A DNA stretch of 64,000 nucleotides from Endotrypanum monterogeii (taxonomy: Eukaryota > Euglenozoa > Kinetoplastea > Trypanosomatida > Trypanosomatidae): positions 280,724 to 344,723 of the forward strand of contig CM007345.1 in NCBI GenBank assembly GCA_000333855.2. Reading direction: 5' to 3'. Below the pieces are notes generated by a model. The model was given only the letters and a program-made list of their open reading frames with translations. It did not search any database and was not told the origin of the DNA. A program made the position numbers and the translations under genes. Positions 42,401-50,669 of the stretch are shown here, piece after piece (position 1 is the first letter of the stretch; each line of letters begins with the position of its first letter).

Positions 42401-42930
42401 GGATACACAATCCTCCCAATTCCCCAACCCCTATGGATGCTGTGCGTGGGAAAATGTCCGTGTCGAACTCTGAAAGAGCACGTTGTGTTGCGGAGCCAAC
42501 AGATCTACTTCCGCTGCGTTCAACGCTATCCCAAGTTGCGTCCCACCTTTCTACAGTCGTCTGTACTCCTCACCTTACCCCTGTTGCAGCTGATTCGGCA
42601 GGCTCTGCAGCCCTGCTGGCACGATCGACGCATGATGGGCGCGCTACACCACCCCTACCTCCGACCAGCTCTCCGTCTCCCATCTCATCACAAAGCATGT
42701 CGGCACCTCTGTCCATGGAAAGCGATTGGTTCACGTCTACCAATCACCGCCGCAGCCACAGGACGGAGGAAATGATGGCAAGCGACACCGTCTTGCTCTC
42801 CCCAGAGGAAAGGAGGATGCTGGACCAGCTGGAGATCGCCCTGCAGCAACTCGAAGTTCAGCACCGGCGCTATCGCACGGCCATCAGCACCGATACCAAT
42901 GCAACGGCTCCAAACACGACATATGCGTGA
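39412..42930 (+). CDS. Large protein of unknown function with central helical domain
   Basis: 1172 residues; I do not recognise the family. Residues 1 to about 380 and 700 to about 1110 are rich in Ser, Thr, Pro, Arg and Gly and probably disordered. Residues about 385-700 look folded and mainly helical: it starts LRTAQWAIRLIEEFVAQL, then an ISDLT-like helix, a segment LRWRLMLNELAACLHFYQRI followed by FGEYFIRVDVENLEDFHLF, and later FDRQGWVDAYALVQATVEAV. The spacing of the middle segment recalls a helical module seen in several ciliary and protist proteins, but I cannot name it. The extreme C-terminus (about 1126-1160, EERRMLDQLEIALQQLEVQH) is a short coiled coil. The start is the first in-frame ATG (TTTATGTTTTC); the frame is open upstream for 35 codons without another ATG. 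A structural or cytoskeletal role is only a guess. Confidence 0.8.
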   Translation: MFSGFHHLRGVAVGSSDDARLTVAAADSAPSSFGVYRALPRRANRVENPTGGVMSSSTNVHQTSPPPPLSGLPWNSFHHADAYNTSDDEGDVDSRPIGGSTSSSSFRATNHYPSADASCGSYSSPLGHRCHRDDIARSHSIRRQQPGECVFSSMTTAPLFTAASPSRRQPAAQHLCGAPYITSTAAGAVPASNTPSAKVSGAAVNTTPSFRRRSTGRGDPPRPSDHGVRFSMDNTKRSSCAGAPAPGGYAGTPSDVEGDPAEGDSETDVSTHQNASVVVMTAPRSPNAPYDNYNASIHLSRKVASACTEPRLTQMTLPSSSSCAVEDLLVSTSAAAARIEHPRGYNIAARLGQQQELWRQRARSLPNRRATSAVFAAGKQQSPRLRTAQWAIRLIEEFVAQLAVQQQSAVVKPIVCSPSGVASGVGGRPAGVGGRGATIETTVSDLTATFLSSRYGVLRWRLMLNELAACLHFYQRISPACAVFGEYFIRVDVENLEDFHLFCRLYAAGDIHHCSRVEIRRVSIGTGTDKDASNLYTTVVRRYVDIREVCDRLQHMLQRVYLTHCPPSLLPGQGGSGVSPVLSGDVSVSRQSSGLVQYCYARDPPAHSAQVRRQWHLAAEDVREIKRAVLGWVAGATRQITHERRDCAARRHTGDVKKDQFSQTVSEELQRVSFDRQGWVDAYALVQATVEAVRLVCRVDHTLPERQEEDVGGPNGEDGGVERVDVITNPSEHQRQQISQSMNDPSRRLQLQRTPVSPKYASERYSSYGTSNAKEGGQQSFNPQSSTPVSVDVSPPRTSTKGLLLSSPRSSDASRSRCPDISTRPLPGALRSHPWTMQRPFSLTPQRRMASAEERSPSAPVGRVQQRQQDNKEDTMGTALGHFSPKKSFFSSNEEPYHRHPYVANLRGNRLWAEALKQAAAASQQHVRFLSAYYPYVNAQVQSASPPPKRHGGASAVPGTCEFSSSFVDATVDVFDAELQRRRRYSGDNESGDSSGRIHNPPNSPTPMDAVRGKMSVSNSERARCVAEPTDLLPLRSTLSQVASHLSTVVCTPHLTPVAADSAGSAALLARSTHDGRATPPLPPTSSPSPISSQSMSAPLSMESDWFTSTNHRRSHRTEEMMASDTVLLSPEERRMLDQLEIALQQLEVQHRRYRTAISTDTNATAPNTTYA

Positions 42931-44463
42931 GGGGCATTCGTTGTGGGCCTGCGTGGTGGTGGTGGTGGTGGGTGGGGGGGGGCTGCTCCTCCAGCGTTGA
43001 ATGTCATAGACAGTGAATTGCGTCGCCTCATCCCCACTGTCTTTGCGGAGCAACATTGGGTTGTAGATGTGTGTGTGTGTGTGGTGGTGGTGGGGTTTGT
43101 GTCTTTGTGAAGGCAACTAGAGATGATGGTGTGCGGATGTGAGACACGTATGATAACGTTTTGTTTTTTTCTCTGCGTACATGTATGTATGCCTCTAGCT
43201 TTCGATAGAGTCCACGCGACTCTTCCGATATCACTGCTATATCTTCATCCCCCCTTTTTTTTTCGCGAGTGGCACTCTCGAGTTGAGTAAGATGTGTCAT
43301 GCGATGATGATCGAAATAAATCTACTTTATCCCCCTCTTGCTGTTTTTGCATGTGGTGATAGTGGTGGTGGCGGCGGCGGTGTGTGTGTATGGCTGCCTC
43401 GATGCCCCTGGAGGTCATATCTGTCCTTCTGGAGCGCAGAGCAGCTCAGCGCATTGCATACAGCAACAACACCTCAGCTTCCCTTCCTGTGTAGTGCGTA
43501 CCTGCCTCTACCTTTTCACCGAACCTCACTCCTACTCCCACCCCTCTCAAGGTGGACTTCCATCTCCACCTGACGGGTATTCCAGCCCCCCCCCCTATTT
43601 CTATCTCTTCCTTGGCATCCCTTCCATCTGCTGAACTTTCCCCAACATCTCACTAACTGTGTTTGTGTATATGTCGATGCAGGTGGATGCTCGTTCATGT
43701 CGTTCCCTCCCTCTGTGTGCTTGGGTCCCACATGCTCAGACAAGGGTTGACAATACAGTACATGCAGTGAGCGCAAGTTCCCTTGTTGCGTGGCGCCCTC
43801 CATTATTCACTTGGCCGATGTGAGGAACCGAGCAGACAGGGGTCAGAGCCCATCATCAACGCCACTGAATGGAGGGGTTTAGAGGGGGAGATATATATAT
43901 ATATATATATATAGTGAGAGAGAGGGGCGGACATGTTAGGGTGGGGAGTGGAGAGCAAGAATACAGCTCATCGGTATGCACCACAGTTGCTGTGATGACC
44001 ATCTGCATCGCCTTTTGCAATGATGGCAGCGAGCCTGGGGTGTTCCAGAGGGTGAGAGGAAGCGCGCTGAGAAGGAAAAAACCGCACTTATTCGTGTGCA
44101 CGCGTGGAACCCTGGACTGTAGTCTTTCTCTCTCGCGTGTTTTTTCCCCTCTCTCTCATTTTTCCTTTAGAGTCCCTTCCTCCTTCAGTTTGACAGACTA
44201 TTTCGCGTCCGTCAACTCACCTCTTGTACCCTAACCCTAGAATATCATCGGGGGCTCCCGTGCTCCTCTTCTGGTCACAGGTACCCCGCATCGCTCAACT
44301 TCGTGTTTCTCGCACACGGCTTCCCCTTTTTGCTCCTTGTCCCCCCCCCCCCTTTCGAGGTGTCAGTGGATGACCTGTTGCCTGTGGCTCCTTCTGTATA
44401 TATTTTCGTGTTCAACCGCTTCTGCTTTCGTGTGGGTGCCTTCACTTTACTCTCTTTGATCGA

Positions 44464-44535
44464 TGCATATAAGTATATATAAATATATATATATATATAT
44501 AAATATATATATAAGTATATATATATATATATATA
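44464..44535. repeat. TA array with interspersed TATAAG/TATAAA units
   Basis: About 70 bases of TA dinucleotides interrupted at intervals by AAG or AAA. Confidence 0.9.
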
Positions 44536-45181
44536 GTGTATGCGTACGTGTGTGAAGGTTTTCTAAAGGAGTTGGCTTATACACCGAGGAAATAAAGGGG
44601 AACACCAGCGGCTTCCAAAAAGGGAGTTAAAGGGGTGGCAAGGGGGAAGAGAGGCGCAGAAGGGGTGAGAAGAGGAAGGCTGGGCTGGCCTCGTGTGTGT
44701 GTCTGTAGGCTTCTGTGTGTGGGAGAGGGGTGTGCGTCTGTGTGTGTGTAGGTGAGTGCACTGTGTTGAGAAAAATACAGTGATGTACACACACGCGCAC
44801 CACTCCTCTCTTCATAGGGTTCTGCCAAGGCACCGCAAGAGAGAACGTTTATTTGGTTGGTGATGGCCCTCTGGCTGCTGCTGCTGCTGCTGCTGTTCGT
44901 CTTGTGAGCTCATGCCATGTCATGTGTGCTTGTGGTACCCGTATGCATGACGCGTGTGGAGCGTGTTCTTCCTTTTGAAAAATAATTTCCTTTTCATGGC
45001 ACCAGGAGCACACGAGTACGCACACGCACGTCATTGTCCACACTAGAGGATGTCACACGGACGATATCACGAGGTGGTATACGACTGTCGTTGCAACTTG
45101 GGGTGGTATTTGACGGAGAGGCACACCCAAACAAACACACCACTATCCCCCTCATTTGTCTCTTCTTTCGCTTTTCACAAT

Positions 45182-45240
45182 GCCACTTTTTTTTCGAATT
45201 CTGAAGAGCACTTGCGTGCGTACGTATGAGGGTGGGTGGG
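45182..45240 (+). repeat. Inverted repeat, left arm
   Basis: The arm runs from GCCAC through a T8 run and a GAATTC-containing core to GGGTGGGTGGG. It matches the reverse complement of 45278-45336 with one indel in the T run and about three mismatches near the loop. Confidence 0.92.
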
Positions 45241-45277
45241 CGGAGGGTGGGGTTTCTCGTGAGAGAGTGGCGCACCT

Positions 45278-45336
45278 ACCCACTCACCCCCATACGTACG
45301 CACGCAAGTGCTCTTCAGAATTCGAAAAAAAGTGGC
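45278..45336 (-). repeat. Inverted repeat, right arm
   Basis: Reverse complement of 45182-45240; the two arms are separated by 37 bases. The innermost 12 or so bases carry the mismatches, while the outer 47 are identical apart from A7 versus T8. Confidence 0.92.
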
Positions 45337-45567
45337 ACGGCCACTCATGTGCACACAGATTTGCAGACAAGACACACACACGCACACACACACACACGAA
45401 GGGGTGAGAAGGCGAGCGTATGGTCTTTCATACAACTCCCTGGGAGACAAAAATGTTTCTGTTTCTTCTCAGCTTCGCGCACCTGGACCACCCCCTTTTT
45501 TTTTTTGCATGGACTTTCCCATTTCTTCGCCGTGTGCGATTATTCAGCATATGCATAACTCTCTCTC

Positions 45568-45570
<3 letters not shown>

Positions 45571-45622
<52 letters not shown>

Positions 45623-45636
45623 ATGTGTGTGTGTGT
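45571..45636. repeat. AT-GT composite microsatellite
   Basis: Fifteen AT units (45571-45600) followed directly by about 18 GT units, with a single GTAT interruption. Confidence 0.9.
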
Positions 45637-48058
45637 TTGCCTCTGTGTTTGCACGCCACTTTAGCCAAGGGAGAGGGAGTTGGGCGGGGCAGTGGTGTGT
45701 TGGACGTGTCTGCGTATCCCGCCATCTTGCACTGACTGGCGAAGTTGTGTTCGTGATCACGTGTGACAGTTTTTTCTAGGTGGTGTCCCTTCACAATTGA
45801 GGCAGGGGAAGGAGGGTGGCATGGCGGGAGAGGGATGACGACACCCGATAAAACATCATTTGGCGTACGGAAAAAAAAAGATACTGACGTGATAAGTCGA
45901 CGCTGGTGATGGATGAGGTTGAGTGTCGTGACCGTAGCTGTGGTGAATTCCTCGTACGGAAGGTCAGGGGTGAGGGGGGGGGGAAGGCACCGTCCGGAAG
46001 AATGAGATGTACTTGCACAAGTATGTGCGTGTGTGCGCCGGCGGGTGGGGGGGAGTTGGAGTGGGTTGAGCGCTTCGTTATGAAGTGGTGAGTCTTACGG
46101 TGTGTGATGGTAAGCAAGCCAAACAGAGGTTTCGCAAAGCAAAAAAAAATCGACTGAGCATGATAATTGGTGCGTGTGTGCGTAAAAAGTGGAGGATTTC
46201 AGAGGAGGGGTAAAGGAGAGGAAGAGCGCCCGCGTGTCTGTGGAATATGCGTCTATGTGTATGCGCAGATGTGCCGCTAGATGGGTGTGTGTGTGTGTGC
46301 TTGTGTCTGGCGCGGTTGAGCGAACCAAGCTCAGCATTGTCGTGCCAGGGATCTCCAGATCTTCAGCAAGTATATATATATATATGTGTGTACGTTTATA
46401 TCCCGGTCTCACTCTGCCTGCTTGATTGGTCTCACGCTGGTTCCGGGTGATGCAAAGCCTTCCATGTACGTGCTCTATTTTGTGTAGTTCCCTTTTAGAT
46501 GACTGCCTCTTTCTAATGCTCTGTGGAGAGTAGCTGCCGCAGGAAGAGAGAGGGGGGAGGGTATAATGAATGGGGAGAGCTTTGTCGCTGTCAAAGCATA
46601 GTCGCACTTCTGTTTATGGGTGGAAAAAAGGGGGAAGGGCGGGGAGGGGGGGGAGGGGGTGACGATCGGAAAAAAAAAGGTTTCTGCTATCGATATTATG
46701 GATCTGGTCGTCGCCAATTCTCTCGGTTTCTTTTTTTTTCTCTTTCGGGGCTCCTCGGAATACGCTTTTCTGATGCTAAGGCGAATGGGATTCTGTAAAG
46801 AAGGGAATAAAGGAAGCATTGCAGGAATGTTATTACCGTCGGTTGTGAAGTCACGTTTCATTTCCGTCGTGCTCGGCGCAGCTCACTGCCACCTCACCCA
46901 CTTTTCTTTTAGGAGGATATGTTGACCTTTTAAAATTCTGAACAGAGGCACCCCTTCTCTCGTTCCATCTTATTCACACTTTCTTCATGTCTCCTGATCT
47001 GCTGCAGCGCTGACTTCGGAGAAAGGCTTCAAAGGGGAAAGAGGAGGGTACAACCTAGTGAAAGCCCCCCCCCTCCCCCTCCCCCCTCTCTTTCCACGGC
47101 ACGCACACCGAGGGTCGCGCTCACATTCCTTTCCTTGGTACTTGTGACTCAAACAAACCTCATTAGGCACTCCGAACAGTGGACTCGCCACCACCCCCCC
47201 TATTTCTCTCTCTGTGGAGACATTTCCCACTTTCTCTGCCAACACATCGTGTCATGTACATGTGAGTATGTACACATGCACACACACACACACATATATA
47301 TATATATGTATATGTCCATGATGGAAGGTGCCTTTATTCACGTAGTCGTTTACTCATTCGTTCTCGCGCGCACGAGAGGCTTATGCGCGCGTCTACTCCT
47401 ACCGCTCTCCCCCTTCACCCGTCGGGGCTGTCTCGTCGCCAACTCCTTTCTTGTTATCTGCAGCGAACAGGGCTGCATGTCTCACAATGTGGGAAAACTT
47501 AACTGCTCCCCCCTCCCCTCTTTTTCTCTCTTGCCGTAGTATTCAATATGTCTGCTGAGTAGCAAAGCTCACTTGCACCCAGAAGTAAAACATTGTTGAG
47601 ACAGCGCTAACCTCACCCATGCACGCTCCTGGTGTTGTAAGCCAAGCCCTCTGCGATGTTGCATTCGAGAAGGACTACTAAACCCTGGCCTCTACCCTCC
47701 CCCCCCACAAAAAAAAAAATCTGATATACATGCTCAAAAATTCTAAGATTTTATCTAGTCATGTATATGCGTGTATGCGTATACGTCTGTCACTGCGCAG
47801 CTGTTTCGTGGCCCGTACTCCTAACCCTCCACCAGCACCATGTTTTCACTGACTCGCCCTTTGTCTCTCTCTGTGTCTCTGTGTGTCTGTGTGCTGCTGC
47901 GAGTGAGCATATATTCACACATCAGAGCAAATGGGCTTCCTCTAATAAGTATATGGATGTAACAGCGGGGAGGGGTCGTATCGTGTGTCTAACCTCATCG
48001 TCCGGTAATAACCTCGCTTGCCCTCTGCTTCCCCCTCTTACACTTTACCCACTCCCGC

Positions 48059-48130
48059 ATATATATATATATATATGTATGTATATATATGTATATACAT
48101 GTATATATATATCTATATATACATGTGTGT
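48059..48130. repeat. TA/TG imperfect microsatellite
   Basis: About 70 bases of TA with scattered TG and ACATG interruptions. Confidence 0.85.
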
Positions 48131-48219
48131 GTGTGCACCCATAGTGCTCATGGTAAAGTTTTGTACCCTCACGACGACTGGGACTCGTGCATCTTTTGCA
48201 GCGGTACTCATTAAATATT

Positions 48220-48273
48220 TTTCCTTGCCGTTTGTCCTTCCCCGTGCTCCTCTCTTCCCGTACCGTGATCCAG
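48220..48273 (+). promoter_or_regulatory. Candidate trans-splice acceptor for the Bud32 gene
   Basis: Pyrimidine-rich sequence (48220-48260) ends at AG 48272-48273. The following 206 bases up to the start contain no ATG but do contain a CA microsatellite, so the 5' UTR is long and repeat-bearing. Confidence 0.4.
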
Positions 48274-48431
48274 CGCTCGACGCCACCTTATCGCGGCACC
48301 GCCACGTTCAGCTGTTGCCACACCAAGGAGACGCTATAGCGGCGTCAGGATTCTCGAAAAAAAAAGGAGAGGTCGTTTGGGGCTTCTGCAGGATCGGCGA
48401 TACCCTGCTTCACTCCCTAAGAAAGTAATAC

Positions 48432-48464
<33 letters not shown>
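48432..48464. repeat. CA microsatellite in the Bud32 5' UTR
   Basis: About 16 uninterrupted CA units ending 15 bases before the ATG. Confidence 0.9.
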
Positions 48465-48467
<3 letters not shown>

Positions 48468-48479
48468 CTTGGAAAAAAA

Positions 48480-49376
48480 ATGACATGCAACGCAGATGGC
48501 GATCCCTTTCCGAAGCTGAGCGCACACTCTCTGGAGCTGGGCAGCCTCATTTTTCAAGGCGCGGAGTCGAAGGTGTACCACTGCACTTTCTACGGCGCTC
48601 CGGCTTTGTGCAAGCACCGCTTTGTGAAACGCTATCGCAATCCGGCTCTGGACGAGCGGTTGCGCTCACAGCGCACGCGTCGTGAGGCTCGTGCGCTGGA
48701 GCGATGCGTGAGAAAAGGTATTCGCGCACCACGTCTGCTTGGCGTTGACTACGGTCACACGTTTCTCATCATGTCCTATGAGACCGGCCCAACGGTCAAG
48801 GAAGCGCTCGATGTTGAGCACTCCATTTGCTCGGGATATTCAAGGAAGAGCGACAGTGCTTCCTCGCCGCCACCCCTGCCACTGCAGCTTGCACCATCGC
48901 CATCAGTCTCAGGCGAAGTTGCTCCGTCGCCGGTGACTGCATCTCTCCTGCAAAGTATCGGCGTCGTGGTGGCGCGGTTGCACAACGCGAACATTGTTCA
49001 CGGTGACCTAACTACCTCCAACTTTATTTGCACCTGCGAGGGGCTGGGAGGAGGTGCGGCGGTGGCAACGCCACCGCCGATTGCAGATGGAGCTGCTTCC
49101 ACGACGTCAACTGCGCCGGTGTTGCCGACGGCGGAGGATATCGTCGTTCTTGACTTTGGGCTCATATCAGACAAGCAAAGCGCGGAGGAGCGGGCCGTGG
49201 ACCTCTATGTACTAGAGCGCGCCATCACTTCGACCCACCCATACCTCTCCGCCTTCGCCAGTGACCTTATCCTCGAAGGCTATCGAAGCGCTGCCGACCC
49301 GAAGAAGGGAGAGGAAACACTGCGCCGGTTGGAAGCGGTGCGTGCGCGTGGACGTAAGCGCTCAATGGTTGGATAA
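48480..49376 (+). CDS. BUD32: Bud32/PRPK kinase of the KEOPS (EKC) complex
   Basis: 298 residues. Bud32 is the small atypical kinase/ATPase of KEOPS, which with Kae1 makes the t6A modification of ANN-decoding tRNAs. Visible motifs: a short glycine-poor ATP loop FQGAESKVYHC, the ATP-binding Lys in KHRFVKRYR, the family-specific stretch RSQRTRREARALERC (conserved R..RTR.EAR), the catalytic HGDLTTSN at 174-181, the metal-binding DFG at 225-227, and the C-terminal signature RARGRKRSMVG, which ends almost all Bud32 proteins and supports completeness. It is longer than the human protein because of two Pro/Ser/Ala-rich insertions, one before the catalytic loop (about 118-155) and one between HGDLTTSN and DFG (about 185-222). 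Catalytic residues are intact. The start is the first ATG after the CA repeat. Confidence 0.96.
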   Translation: MTCNADGDPFPKLSAHSLELGSLIFQGAESKVYHCTFYGAPALCKHRFVKRYRNPALDERLRSQRTRREARALERCVRKGIRAPRLLGVDYGHTFLIMSYETGPTVKEALDVEHSICSGYSRKSDSASSPPPLPLQLAPSPSVSGEVAPSPVTASLLQSIGVVVARLHNANIVHGDLTTSNFICTCEGLGGGAAVATPPPIADGAASTTSTAPVLPTAEDIVVLDFGLISDKQSAEERAVDLYVLERAITSTHPYLSAFASDLILEGYRSAADPKKGEETLRRLEAVRARGRKRSMVG

Positions 49377-50389
49377 CACCCCTACAAGGGTAAGCGAAGA
49401 AATGAGGAGGTGTGCAGCGGCGTATCTCCTCTACGCATTTGACCATCAGGCCTTCCTTTCTCACCAGAGACCTTATGATGTGCATTCCCGATGATGATCA
49501 TTGAGGAGTGTATGTGCACGTCCAGGGGGAAAGTTGGCGAGGGGTGAAGAATGAATGTCTGCGTTCTCTTCTCCTTCTCCCTCATTCTGTTTTTTTTTTT
49601 TTGCGGTTGTTGAGTGGTGTGCACGCTCTACGTGCTGTGTGGTTTGACGACTTCAACACATGTGCATGAAGAAGGTAATGGATGGTGGTGCATCCGTACC
49701 GTTTTCAGTGGCAAGTGTCTAAGGGCATGACACATACAGTCACTAATACACCGACGCGAGCACAAAGAAACATATGCTGAGACAAAGGCAGAGAGCAGTT
49801 CGATGGATTTTAAATCAACAAATAACAACGAAATAACACGTTACCTCATTTTCGTTTCGTCCATTTTGTGCACCTTTCCCTCTTTATCTCTTCTCTTCCT
49901 GCAATTGTTTCACCCCGCACAAGCCGCGGCGCATCAAGAAACTGCACTTAAATTACATCTACAATCTAGCTGCTGCCCCCTCCCCTCTCTCCCCTTCTCC
50001 TCAAGAGTAACACCAACAAGAAGCAGCGGGTCATTGAGCACCATAAAAAGAAGGCAGGGGGAGGGAGGGGGGGGGGAACAGCCTCATCCAGTATCAGCGG
50101 GTGCGGTCGACAAAGTGAAGACAGAGGGAGTACACGTAGGAACTCAAATAGACACACACACACACACACACAAAGGGGGTAGGTGGGAAGCACATACATG
50201 AAATGTGAGAAGGGATGGGGTTCTGCTCTCCCTTCATGTATGTTTCTATTCCCCTGTCGTCTCCCTACAAACTTGATTGCTACTCGAGTTTGCCCCCCAA
50301 ACAACGCGCCGCGCTGTGCCCGCCTGATCTTAGGAAGCTCGGCTGGTGCTTTCAGCGTCTGCTCATTAAGCAAAACGCTTCATAGAGAA

Positions 50390-50428
50390 GGGTAGGGGTT
50401 ACCTCTGCCGAGGCAGCAACCCCTACCC
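50390..50428 (+). other. Stable stem-loop followed by a short T run
   Basis: GGGTAGGGGTT (50390-50400) pairs perfectly with AACCCCTACCC (50418-50428) around a 17-base loop that itself contains CTGCC/GGCAG. The right arm is followed by CTTTT. It looks like a terminator hairpin, but no intrinsic terminators of this type are known to act in trypanosomatid nuclear genes. Confidence 0.6.
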
Positions 50429-50627
50429 CTTTTATAGAACATTACTTCCACACCCCAACTGCAGCGCGGCAACACACATCCACACGTCCAGATACATGCA
50501 TAGCAGAGTGATAGACGCACCCCAATCCCACGTACATACAACTGTCTGCTAGTTTTCTCGTTAAAAAAAAATAATACGAAGCTTACCGAAACTAGGCAGC
50601 AGGGTTCACTACAGCAGCTCTGCTGAC

Positions 50628-50658
50628 CTCTCGATTTCTCTTTTAGTTTCTTCTCCAG
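50628..50658 (+). promoter_or_regulatory. Candidate trans-splice acceptor for the LRR gene
   Basis: A compact T/C tract holds AG at 50645-50646 (CTCTTTTAG) and at 50657-50658 (TTCTCCAG), immediately upstream of the ATG at 50670. Confidence 0.5.
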
Positions 50659-50669
50659 CGTTCAGCTCA

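Larger units (their letters stand above)
42931..48479. other. 5.5 kb gene-free stretch
   Basis: The largest gap between genes in the window. No convincing gene was found on either strand. Contents: GTG/GGT runs (about 42955-42975 and 43084-43096), TA arrays (43891-43912, 44464-44535, 45571-45600, 46369-46385, 48059-48122), GT array (45601-45636), CA array (48432-48464), CTG repeat (44875-44893), a long inverted repeat (45182-45336), and C- and G-rich tracts (44341, 45977, 46630-46660). Confidence 0.6.
49377..50669. other. Spacer
   Basis: About 1.3 kb without a gene. Holds T/C tracts near 49860-50000, a G-rich tract near 50056, a CA array (about 50154-50171) and a stable stem-loop at 50390-50428. 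Confidence 0.6.

Noticed and set aside
44229..44239. Two telomere-type units (CCCTAACCCTA)
   Set aside because: Only two units, likely chance in a C-rich spacer; no evidence of a telomere fusion or array.
45571..45636. Possible regulatory element at the AT-GT composite array
   Set aside because: Such composite microsatellites occur many times in this window, so there is no reason to single it out.
46095..46607. Minus-strand open frame of 170 codons
   Set aside because: It crosses GT and TA repeats (His-Thr and Tyr-Ile strings) and opposes the direction of every supported gene.
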